DNA of 64,000 nt from Roseovarius sp. (GCF_030373445.1 NZ_JAUCYU010000005.1:186001-250000); one strand, 5' to 3'; shown: positions 26,588-37,185, counted from the stretch's first letter. Numbers and translations: made by a program. The notes: generated by a model from the sequence alone, not told the origin.

Positions 26588-27094
26588 ATGGCCGAAATCA
26601 ACGACCCGGAAAACACCATTCTGATCGAGCTGAAGGATGGCACGGTGACGATCGAGCTGCTGCCCGACATCGCCCCCGGCCATTGCGAGCGGATGAAGGA
26701 GCTGGCCCGCGCCGGCGCCTATGACAACGTGGCCTTTCACCGGGTGATCGACGGCTTCATGGCCCAGACGGGCGACGTGAAGAACGGCAACATGGAGCAG
26801 GATTTCAACCTGCGCTTGGCCGGGACCGGCGGCAGCGACAAGCCCAACCTGAAGGCCGAGTTCAGCCGCATTCCGCATGACCGCGGCACGATCGGCGCGG
26901 CGCGGAGCCAGAACCCGGACAGCGCCAACAGCCAGTTCTTCATCAACTTCAAGGACAACCATTTCCTGAACGGGCAATACACGGTTTATGGCCGGGTGAT
27001 CGACGGCATGGAGCATGTCGATGCCATCACCCGGGGCGAGCCGCCGCAGAGCCCCGACCGGATGATCAGCATGAAGGTGGCCGCCGATGCATAA
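26588..27094 (+). CDS. ppiB: Cytoplasmic peptidyl-prolyl isomerase (cyclophilin)
   Basis: A 168-residue cyclophilin without a signal peptide. VAFHRVIDGFMAQTGDV, RGTIGAARSQNPDSANSQFF and NGQYTVYGRVIDGMEHVD are the classical active-site blocks. It accelerates proline isomerisation during protein folding. GACAGGAGGGCCCG gives a good ribosome site. Its stop overlaps the start of the next cyclophilin gene by 8 bp, so the two come from a duplication and are co-expressed. Confidence 0.92.
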   Translation: MAEINDPENTILIELKDGTVTIELLPDIAPGHCERMKELARAGAYDNVAFHRVIDGFMAQTGDVKNGNMEQDFNLRLAGTGGSDKPNLKAEFSRIPHDRGTIGAARSQNPDSANSQFFINFKDNHFLNGQYTVYGRVIDGMEHVDAITRGEPPQSPDRMISMKVAADA

Positions 27095-27635
27095 GCTTGC
27101 GATTGCGTTCAGCCTGCTGGCCTCGCCCGCCTTGGCGACGGGGCTGCAGATCGAGGTTTCAGGAGAGGCCAACGGCACCATCACCATCGACCTGCTGGAG
27201 GACGTGGCGCCGGGGCACGTGGAGCGGATCACCACGCTGGCCGAGCAGGGCGCCTATGACGGTGTCGTCTTTCACCGGGTGATCGAGGGCTTCATGGCGC
27301 AGACCGGCGACGTGGAGTTCGGCAAGCTGGAAGGCGGCGACATGAGCCGGGCCGGGATGGGGGCGAGCGATATGCCCGATCTCGAGGCCGAGTTCAGCGA
27401 CGAGCCCTTCGAGCGCGGCGTGGTCGGCATGGCCCGCAGCCAGAACCCCGACAGCGGCAACAGCCAGTTCTTCATCATGTTCGCCCCGGCGACGCATCTG
27501 AACGGGCAATATACCGTGGTGGGCCGGGTGACCGAGGGCATGGAGGTGGTCGACGCCATCAAGCGCGGCCGCGGCCAGAACGGCGCCGTGGTCGGCGAGC
27601 CGGACGTGATGACCAGCGTCACGGTCACCGACTAG
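27087..27635 (+). CDS. ppiA: Periplasmic peptidyl-prolyl isomerase (cyclophilin)
   Basis: A 182-residue cyclophilin preceded by a cleavable signal (MHKLAIAFSLLASPALATG, likely cut after ALA), so it acts in the periplasm. The core repeats the same blocks as its upstream neighbour: VVFHRVIEGFMAQTGDV, GMARSQNPDSGNSQFFIMF and NGQYTVVGRVTEGMEVVD. The start lies within the end of the preceding gene. The pairing of a cytoplasmic and an exported paralogue in one operon is directly visible. Confidence 0.92.
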   Translation: MHKLAIAFSLLASPALATGLQIEVSGEANGTITIDLLEDVAPGHVERITTLAEQGAYDGVVFHRVIEGFMAQTGDVEFGKLEGGDMSRAGMGASDMPDLEAEFSDEPFERGVVGMARSQNPDSGNSQFFIMFAPATHLNGQYTVVGRVTEGMEVVDAIKRGRGQNGAVVGEPDVMTSVTVTD

Positions 27636-27893
27636 GCGTTTCCCGCCGCTCGAACAACTGCCCTTGCGGGCGGCCCGGCTTCGCCATAGGGTCGCCCGCA
27701 AGGAGACCCGAAAGACCCGATGCGCGCCCCGTTCGCGACGATGATCGCCCGCCCGCTTTGCGCTTTTGCCGCCCTGGCCGAGACTGGCCGGAGGCAGGGT
27801 TTCTTCCCCGTAACAGCTTGTCCCGAATGCGCCCCGCCGGGCCATTCCCCGCGCCGGCATGGCCCGCGCGTGTCATTTTCGGATGCCTGACAG

Positions 27894-28667
27894 ATGAACC
27901 CATACCGCCCGACCGGATACGAGCCGCTCGATACGCTTAAACCCGTGGCCGAGGGGCTGTGGCTGATCGACGGGCCGGCGCATCAGCACGGGCGCATTCC
28001 CTATCCGACGCGGGCCACGGTGGTGAAGCTGGAGGATGGCGGGCTGTGGGTGCATTCGCCGACGCCGCTGACGAAGCGGTTGCGGGCCGAGGTGGACGCG
28101 CTGGGGCCGGTGGCGCACCTGGTGGTGCCGAACCACGCGCATGTGGCGCATCTGGATGGCTGGGCGGAGGCCTATCCGGAGGCGGAGTGCTGGGCGCCGC
28201 CGGAAGCCGGGGTGGACCGCGCGCGCTCGCTGCAGGCCAGGGGTGCGGAGCCCGACTGGGAAGGGCAGATCGACCAGATCACCGTGCGGGCGGGGCCGAA
28301 GCTGCAGGAGGCGTGTTTCTTTCACCGCGCCTCGCGCAGCCTGGTCGTGGCCGACCTGATCGAGGCGATCGAGACGCAGCACATGCCCGTCTACCTGCGG
28401 CCGGTCTTCTGGCTGGCGGGTACGGATCACACCGCCGCGCATATGCGGCCCAGCTATCGCTGGGCGCTCAGGCGCGAGGACAAGACGGCGCTGGCCGACG
28501 ATGTCGAGGTGATGATCAAGTGGCGGCCGCGGCGGGTGATCCTGGCGCATGGCCGCTGGGTGCCGCATGACGGGGTGGCGGCGCTGGAACATGCCTTCCG
28601 CAAGGTGCTGCGGGCGCGGCGGTGGGAAGTGGCCTACGACGCGTTCGAGAAGGGGCGTGGGGTTTAA
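27894..28667 (+). CDS. DUF4336 family protein
   Basis: A 257-residue soluble protein of the DUF4336 family, which has a metallo-beta-lactamase-like core. VVPNHAHVAHLDGWAEAYP could hold metal-binding residues, though the full HxHxDH motif is not present. VVADLIEAIE and VILAHGRWVPHDGVAAL near the C terminus are family features. Biochemical role not established. It stands alone, followed by a long inverted repeat. Confidence 0.75.
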   Translation: MNPYRPTGYEPLDTLKPVAEGLWLIDGPAHQHGRIPYPTRATVVKLEDGGLWVHSPTPLTKRLRAEVDALGPVAHLVVPNHAHVAHLDGWAEAYPEAECWAPPEAGVDRARSLQARGAEPDWEGQIDQITVRAGPKLQEACFFHRASRSLVVADLIEAIETQHMPVYLRPVFWLAGTDHTAAHMRPSYRWALRREDKTALADDVEVMIKWRPRRVILAHGRWVPHDGVAALEHAFRKVLRARRWEVAYDAFEKGRGV

Positions 28668-28677
28668 GAGATTTCAT

Positions 28678-28756
28678 GCCTCCGGCGGGGATATTTTTGG
28701 CCAGAAGAAGCTTGGGTGATCAGGGTTTCTTCTGGCTGGAAATATCCCGGGGGGCT
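28678..28756. repeat. Inverted pair of CCTCCGGCGGGGATATTT repeats
   Basis: One arm (28678-28711) reads GCCTCCGGCGGGGATATTT followed by TTGGCCAGAAGAAGC. The opposite arm (28726-28756) reads TTTCTTCTGGCTGGAAATAT then CCCGGGGGG. They can form a long imperfect hairpin between the DUF4336 gene and the convergent permease gene. Related copies are at 40070, 46928 and 62377. Confidence 0.8.
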
Positions 28757-28807
28757 GCCATTGTGCGCCATTGGTTCAAGCCCAATGGCGGCGGGCTGGC
28801 CCCCAAT

Positions 28808-29614
28808 CTACCGGATCAAATTCACGCGCAGTTTCAGGCCGCGGCGTGCCTCTTGCGGCAGGTGGCGGTTGAGGCGGCGGTTGACGAGGCCGAAGAGCCC
28901 GATGATCACCAGCGTCAGCAGGATGAAGTAGCCCGCGAGGATCGGGTAGGGCACGAAGGGGTTGAAGGTCTTGTCGGCGAAGAACTTGGCGTAGTAGAGC
29001 GCGTCGCCGCGCTGGCCCCAGGCGGGGAAGGCGGAGAAGAAGACCAAGGTCGTGGCGTGGAAGAGGAAGATCGCCTCGTTCGTGTAGGCGGGCCAGGCGA
29101 GGCGCAGCATGGTGGGCCAGACGATGCGGCGGAAGCGGGCGAGGCCGGTGAAGCCGTAGGCGTCGGCCGCCTCGATATCGCCCTTGGGGATGGCGCGGAG
29201 GGCGCCGTAGAAGATCTCGCCCGAGTAGGCGGCGGTGTTGAGGAAGAGCACGATCAGCGCGCCGAGCCAGGCCGAGGTGAACGGGTCGAACCACGGATGG
29301 ACCCCCTTCAGCGACAGGAAGAGGAAATAGGCGAAGAAGAACTGGATGAAGAGGGGCGAGCCGCGGAAGATGAAGATGAACCATTCCGAGGATTTGCGGA
29401 TCAGCCGGTTTCGGGAGGATTTGCCCACCGCCACGGCGGTGGCGAGGAAGAAGCCCGCGAGCAGCGCCAGCGTGCCGAAATAGACGTTCCAGATCAGGCC
29501 CGAGCCGATCAGGGTGAAATGTTCGCAGAGCGTGTAGCCCTCGCGCGGGAGGAGGCGTTCGCCGATGCCGACGGAGCGGAGGGCGTAGTCCTGGATGGTT
29601 TGCCAGCAGCTCAT
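28808..29614 (-). CDS. Polar amino-acid ABC transporter permease (HisM type)
   Basis: A 268-residue inner-membrane permease with about five helices. The coupling EAA-like loop is IPKGDIEAADAYGFTGLARFRRIVWPTMLRLAWPAYTNEAI, read in segments; it contacts the ATPase. The N-terminal HisM-type segment (YTLCEHFTLIGSGLIWNVYFG) matches roseobacter arginine/histidine-type permeases. It is last in the minus-strand order ATPase, binding protein, permease, permease. The gap to the preceding permease holds two tandem hairpin repeats. Confidence 0.9.
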   Translation of the reverse strand: MSCWQTIQDYALRSVGIGERLLPREGYTLCEHFTLIGSGLIWNVYFGTLALLAGFFLATAVAVGKSSRNRLIRKSSEWFIFIFRGSPLFIQFFFAYFLFLSLKGVHPWFDPFTSAWLGALIVLFLNTAAYSGEIFYGALRAIPKGDIEAADAYGFTGLARFRRIVWPTMLRLAWPAYTNEAIFLFHATTLVFFSAFPAWGQRGDALYYAKFFADKTFNPFVPYPILAGYFILLTLVIIGLFGLVNRRLNRHLPQEARRGLKLRVNLIR

Positions 29615-29692
29615 GCAAGGGTCCTCCGATGGAGGGCCCGTTGGCGCGGACGCGTTTGCGCGGGGAAGGCGGGCGCCGGGGGGGATTGGGGT

Positions 29693-29764
29693 GCGAGGTC
29701 CCGGGTCAAGCCCGGGACGGGGGGTGTTTGGGGAGCGAGGTCCCGGGTCAGGCCCGGGACGGGG
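29693..29764. repeat. Two tandem GGTCCCGGGTC hairpin repeats, 42 bp apart
   Basis: GCGAGGTCCCGGGTCAAGCC and CGGGACGGGG (29693-29722) recur at 29735-29764 with one base changed. Each has GTCCCGGG/CCCGGGAC arms. They sit between the two permease genes of the ABC operon, where hairpins might slow RNA decay or cause partial termination. Confidence 0.8.
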
Positions 29765-29780
29765 GGCTGGTGGTGTCGGG

Positions 29781-30605
29781 TCATGCGCCGGCCCTCCGCT
29801 GGGCTTCGCCGCCGGAGGTGGCCTGGCCGTGGGAGAGTTTCACCATCAGCTTCTCGAGGAAGATTTCAGAGATCCGGGTGAAGCCCAGGTAGAAGACCAG
29901 CAGCGCGAGGAAGTACCACATCCGCCAGTCGCCGTGGGGGTAGCTGGTGAAGCGGGGGTTCGCCGTGCCGCCGAGTTCGCGGGCCCAGTAGACGATATCC
30001 TCGACCCCCAGCAAGAAGAGGAGCGGGGTGGCCTTGATCAGCACCATCCAGAGGTTCGACAGCCCCGGCAGGGCGTAGACCCACATCTGCGGGACGAGGA
30101 TGCGCCAGAAGGTCTGGCGGCGGGACATGCCGTAGGCCTCGGCGGTTTCCAGTTGCGCCCGGGGCACGGCGCGCATGGCGCCGAAGAGGACGTTGGCGGA
30201 GAAGGCGCCGAAGACGATGGCGAAGGTCAGCACGGCGAGGAAGAAGCCGTAGGTTTCATGCACCCATTGCGGCGAGGTGGAGAGGGGCAGCTTGGCCGGG
30301 GGGCAGACGATGAAATCGTTGCCGCGGCGGATCGCCTCCTCCCAGCCGGGGCATTTGACCTGGTGGCGGATCCATTCGAAGAACTGGTCTAGGGCGATGA
30401 CGAAGAACAGGAAGAAGGCGATGTCCGGCACGCCGCGGACGATGGCGATATAGGCCTTGCCCAGCCAGCTTACCGGCGCGATGCGCGAGCGGGCGGCGAC
30501 GGCGCCGCCGAAGCCGAAGGCCAGCGCGGCCGGCGCGGTGATGCCCAGCAGCGCCAGCACCACGAAGACCGACAGGTACAGCGACATGTGCTTGCCCGTG
30601 GTCAT
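29781..30605 (-). CDS. Polar amino-acid ABC transporter permease (HisQ type)
   Basis: A 274-residue permease (from the ATG at 30605) with several hydrophobic helices and the coupling loop RAVPRAQLETAEAYGMSRRQTFWRILVPQMWVYALPGL, read in segments. The reading frame and family-like sequence continue 20 codons upstream (FAFCTDPETLGNLQWLACY) without an ATG or GTG. An ATT at 30665, with GGGGGA 7 nt before it, could be the true start. ATT starts are rare, so the shorter form is given here. It pairs with the downstream HisM-type protein as the membrane channel. Confidence 0.88.
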   Translation of the reverse strand: MTTGKHMSLYLSVFVVLALLGITAPAALAFGFGGAVAARSRIAPVSWLGKAYIAIVRGVPDIAFFLFFVIALDQFFEWIRHQVKCPGWEEAIRRGNDFIVCPPAKLPLSTSPQWVHETYGFFLAVLTFAIVFGAFSANVLFGAMRAVPRAQLETAEAYGMSRRQTFWRILVPQMWVYALPGLSNLWMVLIKATPLLFLLGVEDIVYWARELGGTANPRFTSYPHGDWRMWYFLALLVFYLGFTRISEIFLEKLMVKLSHGQATSGGEAQRRAGA

Positions 30606-30750
30606 GTAGCAGGCGAGCCACTGAAGATTGCCGAGCGTCTCGGGATCTGTGCAGAAGGCGAAAATGGCGGTGTCCCCCGTCCACGGGTCTTGGCGCCCGT
30701 TGGCAGTCGGGGCGGGCCCGGTCAGGCCCGCCCCGGAATGATCGTCGAGA

Positions 30751-31467
30751 TCAGAAGGTCGTGGCGACTTCCCACTTGGTGATCAGCTCGTTGAGCGAGC
30801 CGTCATCCTTCATCGACTGGATCGCGGCGTCGAGCGTCTCTTTCAGCTCGGTGTCGCTTTCGCGGACGCCGAGGCCGACGCCGCCGCCGATTTCCTCTTC
30901 CTGCGACAGCAGCATCAGCCCGTCTTCCTCGGCCGCGACGGGCGCGAGGTAGGATTTGTCGGCCAGCACCGCGTCGGCCTCGCCGTTGCGGACGGCGGCG
31001 ATGGTTTCCTCGGGCGTGGCGAATTCCACCAGCGTCCAGTCCTTGTCGGCGATGAAGGCCGCCTGGATCGTGCCGGTCTGGGCCGCGATCACGGCGTTCT
31101 CGAGGTCCACGTCCTCGGCCATGGCGAGATAGGCGGAGGGATCCGGCGGGGTGTAGTTCTGGGTGAAGTCGATCACCTCGTCCCGCTCGTCGGTGATGGA
31201 CATGCCGGCGATGATCACGTCGTAGTTGCCCGAGACGAGGTTGGGGATGATCGAATCCCAGTCGTTGGTGACCCATTCGCAGTTGAGCTCGGCGCGCTTG
31301 CAGATCTCGTCGCCGAGTTCACGTTCGAAGCCGTCGACCTCGCCCGAATCGTTGATGAAGTTCCACGGGGGGTAGGCGCCCTCGGTGCCGAGGCGGACGA
31401 CGTCCTGGGCCATGGCCAGGCTGGCCGAGGTGGCCAGCGCGGCGACGGAAAGAATGAATGTTCTCAT
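30751..31467 (-). CDS. Amino-acid ABC transporter substrate-binding protein
   Basis: A 238-residue periplasmic binding protein. The signal peptide MRTFILSVAALATSASLAMA is cut before QDVVRLG. VRLGTEGAYPPWNFINDSGE, GFERELGDEICKRAEL and VIIAGMSITDERDEVIDF are SBP_bac_3 signatures of the HisJ/ArtJ/lysine-arginine-ornithine group. The ligand is probably a basic or polar amino acid. It lies between the ATPase and permease genes. Confidence 0.92.
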   Translation of the reverse strand: MRTFILSVAALATSASLAMAQDVVRLGTEGAYPPWNFINDSGEVDGFERELGDEICKRAELNCEWVTNDWDSIIPNLVSGNYDVIIAGMSITDERDEVIDFTQNYTPPDPSAYLAMAEDVDLENAVIAAQTGTIQAAFIADKDWTLVEFATPEETIAAVRNGEADAVLADKSYLAPVAAEEDGLMLLSQEEEIGGGVGLGVRESDTELKETLDAAIQSMKDDGSLNELITKWEVATTF

Positions 31468-31493
31468 TGGTTTCTCCCTTGGTTGGTGGTTGG

Positions 31494-32279
31494 TCAGGCG
31501 GCCATGGTGGAGCTGAGAAACTGCCTCAGCCGCTCTGATTTCGGTTGGCCGAAGAGCGTGTCCGGCGTGCCCTCTTCCTCGATCAGGCCCTGGTGGAGGA
31601 AGATGACGTGATCGGAGACGTCGCCGGCCATTTTCATGTCATGGGTGACGATCATCATGGTGCGGCCCTCGCGGGCGAGATCCTTGATGACGCGGACGAC
31701 CTCCTGTTCGAGCTCGGGGTCGAGGGCGGAAGTCGGTTCGTCGAAGAGCAGCGCCTCGGGCTCCATGCAGAGGGCGCGGGCGATGGCGGCGCGCTGTTGC
31801 TGGCCGCCGGAGAGCTGGGCGGGGTAGACGTCGGCCTTGTCGCCGATGCCGACCTTGTCGAGATAGCCGCGGGCGGATTTCTCGACCTCGGCGCGGTCGC
31901 GGCCGAGGACGGTGAGCGGCGCCTCCATCACGTTCTGCAGGATGGTGAGGTGGGCCCAGAGGTTGAACTGCTGGAAGACCATGGAAAGGTTGGTGCGGAT
32001 GCGGAGCACCTGCTTGGCGTCGGCGGGGTGGCGGTTGAGGCCGGTGCCGCGCCAGGTGACGGGCTCGCCCTTGAAGAGGATGTCGCCCTGCTGGCTGTCC
32101 TCGAGCAGGTTGGCGCAGCGCAGGATGGTGGATTTGCCGGAGCCGGAGGAGCCGATCAGCGAGACCACGTCGCCCTTGTGGGCGGTGATGTCGACGCCCT
32201 TGATCACTTCGAGCGGGCCATAGGCCTTGTGCAGGTTGCGGATCTCGATGACGGGCGTGGCTTCGGCCAAGGGCAGCAT
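31494..32279 (-). CDS. Amino-acid ABC transporter ATP-binding protein (HisP type)
   Basis: A 261-residue cytoplasmic ATPase. Walker A is GSSGSGKST, the signature is LSGGQQQRAAIARALCMEP, Walker B is ALLFDEPTSALDPE, and the H-loop is IVTHDM. The NRHPADAKQVLRIRTNLSMVFQ insertion is typical of HisP/GlnQ proteins. First gene of the transporter operon. The ATG at 32279 has no well-spaced ribosome site (GAGGG abuts it), which leaves the start slightly uncertain. Confidence 0.93.
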   Translation of the reverse strand: MLPLAEATPVIEIRNLHKAYGPLEVIKGVDITAHKGDVVSLIGSSGSGKSTILRCANLLEDSQQGDILFKGEPVTWRGTGLNRHPADAKQVLRIRTNLSMVFQQFNLWAHLTILQNVMEAPLTVLGRDRAEVEKSARGYLDKVGIGDKADVYPAQLSGGQQQRAAIARALCMEPEALLFDEPTSALDPELEQEVVRVIKDLAREGRTMMIVTHDMKMAGDVSDHVIFLHQGLIEEEGTPDTLFGQPKSERLRQFLSSTMAA

Positions 32280-32422
32280 CCCTCAAGGTTTCAACGGTTT
32301 GGCTGCCGAGCAGTAGGGCGGAAAATCTGGCGCAATGCAACGCACAAAACGGAACATTATCCGCCGGGACGGGCGAATTGACGTCTCGTCACGCCGTTAT
32401 GGCGCCTGTGCGGGCGATGTGG

Positions 32423-33163
32423 CTAGGCGGGCGGCGGCGGGTTGGGGATGGCGAGGTAGGCGTCAGGGGGAATGCGGACGAGGCCGCGGAGGGAGAGGGT
32501 GTCGCGGTCGTCGGGGGAGAGGTCGGCGATGGCGGCGGAGATGGCGTCGAAGAGCGGCTCGGGGTCGCGGGAGAGGGCGGTGATGTAGGGCAGGACCGGG
32601 GTCGGCTCGGTGCGGGCGATCTCGCGGAGGGTGGTGGCGAAGGGATCGTGGCGCTGGATGAGGGCCCAGGTGAGGGCGTCGAGCGCGGCGATGTCGGCCT
32701 TGCCCTCGGCCACGGCGCGGGCGGAGAGGACGTGGCCGCCGGTCTGGATGGTGTTGGTGAAGGTGAAGCCGTGGGCCGCGGCGTGGTTCTGGGGGGCGGC
32801 CCAGCCGCTTTGGGAGAGGGGTTCGTTATAGGCGAAGGGGGCCTCGGCGAAATCGGCCGGGGTGGCGCGGGGGTCGTCGGTGCGGGCCACGAAGACCGAA
32901 CGGTAATGGCCGGGCGGGCATCCGGGGAGGCCGTAATCGGGGGTGCCGACGAGGGTGACCTTCCCGTGGAGTTTCGCGCGGTAGGGGTAGCCGCAGGTCT
33001 GCGACAGGAGCAGGTCGGGCGACAGCCAGCGATCCCACAATTCGCCGGTGCGGGTGAGGGTGTCGGGGCCTTCCCCGAGCCGGTTGCGGATCGCCTGCCA
33101 GAACCTGTCATTCGCGGCCGCGGTTTCCGGCCGGTCGTACATCGGCAGGCTGGCGAGGCTCAC
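32423..33163 (-). CDS. PhnD/SsuA-like periplasmic-binding-fold protein
   Basis: A 246-residue protein resembling the PhnD (phosphate/phosphonate-binding) fold: LLLSQTCGYPYRAKLHGKVTL, YRSVFVARTDDPRATPADF and GGHVLSARAVAEGKADIAALDA. No signal peptide is visible, so unlike a true transporter component it may be cytoplasmic. No phosphonate transport genes are adjacent. The start is GTG at 33163, overlapping the TerB-like gene stop by 4 bp (GTGA). Role unknown. Confidence 0.75.
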   Translation of the reverse strand: MSLASLPMYDRPETAAANDRFWQAIRNRLGEGPDTLTRTGELWDRWLSPDLLLSQTCGYPYRAKLHGKVTLVGTPDYGLPGCPPGHYRSVFVARTDDPRATPADFAEAPFAYNEPLSQSGWAAPQNHAAAHGFTFTNTIQTGGHVLSARAVAEGKADIAALDALTWALIQRHDPFATTLREIARTEPTPVLPYITALSRDPEPLFDAISAAIADLSPDDRDTLSLRGLVRIPPDAYLAIPNPPPPA

Positions 33164-33597
33164 CCCCGGGCCACTTTCTGGCGGGCGAGGGCGCTGTCGC
33201 GGTCGCTGATGCCGAGGAAGTTCGAGGCCATGCGAATGAGCGCGTCTTCGTCGGCGTCGCGTTCGCCGTCGGCGAGCGCCACTTCCCAGAGCGCCTCGAT
33301 CACGGCGGTGCGGTGTTCGTAGGGCACCGAATCCTTGATGGCGCGGGTGAAGCGGACGGTGTCGGGCGCTTCCGATTCGAGCTGTTCGGCATCGGCGCGC
33401 AACTGCTGCGCGCCGGCGGGGTCGAGATCGTAGCGCCGGGCGGCGATTCGCTCGATATGGGCGACCTCGTCGGCGTCGTAGAATCCGTCGGAGCGGGCGA
33501 TGCGGACGAGGAGGGCGGTGAGCGCGAGACGCGCGTCGGCGTCGTCGAGCTGTTCGGGCTCTGGCTGGATGAGCTTGTTCAGGAAATCAGCAAACAT
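33160..33597 (-). CDS. TerB-like helical protein
   Basis: A 145-residue soluble helical protein of the TerB/DjlA-N family. LALTALLVRIARSDGFYDADEVAHIERI and EVALADGERDADEDALIRMASNFLGI give the paired acidic motifs that bind metal in TerB. It overlaps the next gene by 4 bp. The ATG at 33597 begins the family N terminus (MFADFLNKLI). A paralogue lies just upstream. In alphaproteobacteria such small TerB proteins are common; function is not settled. Confidence 0.8.
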   Translation of the reverse strand: MFADFLNKLIQPEPEQLDDADARLALTALLVRIARSDGFYDADEVAHIERIAARRYDLDPAGAQQLRADAEQLESEAPDTVRFTRAIKDSVPYEHRTAVIEALWEVALADGERDADEDALIRMASNFLGISDRDSALARQKVARG

Positions 33598-33636
33598 GGG
33601 AGGAGATATAGGCGCGGGACGGGCCCGCGCCAATCA

Positions 33637-34089
33637 CTAACTGAGGAAGGCGGTTTCGCGGGCGCGGGCGCTGTCTTCCTCGGAAAGGCCGAGGGCGGCG
33701 CGGGCGTCGTCGATGACCTTGAGTTCGGCCTCGTCGATGTCGCCGTCGGCGAGCACGATTTCCCACAGCACCTCGAGCGCGTCGACGCGGGCCTCGAAAC
33801 TGACTGTTTCCCGGATGATATCCGCGAAACGGTCCGTTTCCGGGGCCTGCTTCTCGAGCTTCTCGGAGGTGGCGCGCATCTTGGCCGCCTCGACCGGGTT
33901 GAGGCCGTAGAGGCGGGAGAGGAGGCGGTCGATCCGGCTGATCTCGTCGACGCGGTAATCGTGGTCGGACATGGCGACGCGGACCATCAGGGCGCCGAGC
34001 GCGAGCTTCTCGTCCGGTTCCGGCAGGGGCTCGGGTTTGGGCGCGGAAAACGCGTGAATCAAGCGGTTTAGCAGGGCTTTGGCTTCCAT
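33637..34089 (-). CDS. TerB-like helical protein (paralogue)
   Basis: A 150-residue TerB-family protein, clearly related to the protein encoded immediately downstream. LALGALMVRVAMSDHDYRVDEISRI and EIVLADGDIDEAELKVIDDARAALG are the acidic repeats. The ATG at 34089 has GGAG upstream, and homology starts there. The tandem pair reflects a local duplication. Confidence 0.8.
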   Translation of the reverse strand: MEAKALLNRLIHAFSAPKPEPLPEPDEKLALGALMVRVAMSDHDYRVDEISRIDRLLSRLYGLNPVEAAKMRATSEKLEKQAPETDRFADIIRETVSFEARVDALEVLWEIVLADGDIDEAELKVIDDARAALGLSEEDSARARETAFLS

Positions 34090-34398
34090 CGGAGGGCTCC
34101 GTCCGTGCCGGGCGCGGGGGTGTGGGGCGCGGGCCGTGGCGGGCCGGGGCGCGGCGCCCTGTCGGGGGCGGTGTCGCGTCGGCGTGCTGGCCTTTGTCCC
34201 TCCCGCGGTGACCGGGGTGTTTTGCCGCACTGTTATCGCACGCAGGGCGAATGACAATCCGGGCGAGGGCGGGTTTGGCGCGGGCGTGGTTCAAAGGTCG
34301 CAGGAGGGCCACAATTGCTCCCAACTATTTGCGCTTTGTCGGGCGAGAGTGCCGGCCAATCAAGACGCGCGGGGCAACGCGCGAAGACGGAGCTGCCG
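34090..34398. other. 309-bp non-coding region
   Basis: The gap between the divergent TerB-like gene and the DUF4274-like gene. The left 110 bases are extremely GC-rich and low in complexity; the right part is closer to average. I see no gene, RNA or clear operator. Confidence 0.6.
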
Positions 34399-35010
34399 AT
34401 GCCGCCTTTTGACAAGTGTGACTGGTCGATGAGTAACAAGGACGAACAGCTGAAACGGGCCCGGGCCGCGACCGCGGAGGAGCTGCGACGCATGGCGCGC
34501 AGCTTCGACTGGTCGCGGAACCCCGAGGCGGTTCTGGGCTGGATGATGGCGCAGAAGGGGATGGACCTGTCGACCGCGCTGGTGGTGTTCTTCAACGGCG
34601 ATCCGGGGCGGTTCAACTACCTGTCGAAGCGCGAGGTGCCACAGGAGTTTCGCGGCGCGGCGCGGGTGCTGGACAATATCTGCCTGCGGGTGAACAGCGG
34701 CTTCTACCGGGCGCGCCAGGGGCAGAAGCTGCCGGCGCGGGCACGGCTGGATGGGTGGCTGGATTTCCAGGCGGCCGACCGGGCGGCGGGGCGCCGGGGG
34801 CGGTGGATCCTGGACGAGGGGATCATCGAGGCGGCGCTGCGCGGCAAGCGGCATCCGGCGATGGCCGAGGAGACGGCCGATATCGGCGCGTTGCGGCCGT
34901 TGCAGGGGCCCGGCGCGGTGCAGGGGTTCCTGGCGGAGCTGCTGGGGCCGGGCTTTGGCGCGCGGCTGCAGCGGGTGCTGCCCTGGCGGGGCAGTGACGG
35001 GCTGAGATAG
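34399..35010 (+). CDS. DUF4274-like protein
   Basis: A 203-residue soluble protein. ATAEELRRMARSFDWSRNPEAVLGWMMAQ, then MDLSTALVVFFNGDPGRF, matches the DUF4274 pattern. The middle section is basic (residues 95-150). The ATG at 34399 has GGAG 6 nt upstream and was preferred to the ATG at 34429. Function unknown. It converges with pyrG with only 6 bp between stops. Confidence 0.65.
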   Translation: MPPFDKCDWSMSNKDEQLKRARAATAEELRRMARSFDWSRNPEAVLGWMMAQKGMDLSTALVVFFNGDPGRFNYLSKREVPQEFRGAARVLDNICLRVNSGFYRARQGQKLPARARLDGWLDFQAADRAAGRRGRWILDEGIIEAALRGKRHPAMAEETADIGALRPLQGPGAVQGFLAELLGPGFGARLQRVLPWRGSDGLR

Positions 35011-35016
35011 GGCCCG

Positions 35017-36660
<1,644 letters not shown>

Positions 36661-36819
36661 GCGCCGGAACCCCCGTGATTCTGCTCGTGTTCAAACGGGC
36701 CCGCACGGCCGATTCGGCCGCAGCACCACGGGACTCAACTCATAAAGCATTCACGCCAATGGCGCAAGCTGACCGCAAGATGCTGTTGCGGTATTCCGGC
36801 CTGTCTCAATCGGTAGTGG

Positions 36820-37185
36820 TCAGTCGGCGGTAGGCGTCAGGGGGGCGTCGTCGCCTTCCGTGGGCGGAAGAAGATCGTTGCCGGTGTCGGGAAGCTCGGG
36901 CGAGGTTTCTTCCTGCGCGGCCGGCCTGTCGCCGAACCGGTCGAGGACGGAGGAGCCCGAGGAGGTCTGAGCCGCGATGATGGTGAGCGCCATGGAGGTG
37001 ACGAAAAGGCCGATGCCCAGCACCCACGTCATCTTGCCGAGCGCCGTGGCCGCCGAGCGGCCCGCCGTCGCGTTGCCGCCGCCGCCACCCATGCCGAGGC
37101 CGCCCCCTTCGGAGCGCTGCAGAAGCACCACGACGATCAGCGTGAGCGTCAGAAGCAGGTGGACGAGGAGGATGACGTTTTCCAT
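36820..37185 (-). CDS. secG: Preprotein translocase subunit SecG
   Basis: A 121-residue small membrane protein that assists the SecYEG channel. Two hydrophobic helices (about 3-22 and 52-73) flank VLLQRSEGGGLGMGGGG, the SecG signature. The C-terminal 45 residues are acidic and low in complexity, as usual in alphaproteobacteria. It lies 159 bp upstream of pyrG on the same strand. Confidence 0.93.
   Translation of the reverse strand: MENVILLVHLLLTLTLIVVVLLQRSEGGGLGMGGGGGNATAGRSAATALGKMTWVLGIGLFVTSMALTIIAAQTSSGSSVLDRFGDRPAAQEETSPELPDTGNDLLPPTEGDDAPLTPTAD

Noticed and set aside
36661..36819. Possible tRNA or structured RNA between secG and pyrG
   Set aside because: Short inverted repeats only; no cloverleaf or T-loop sequence. 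The same check of the other gaps found no tRNA.
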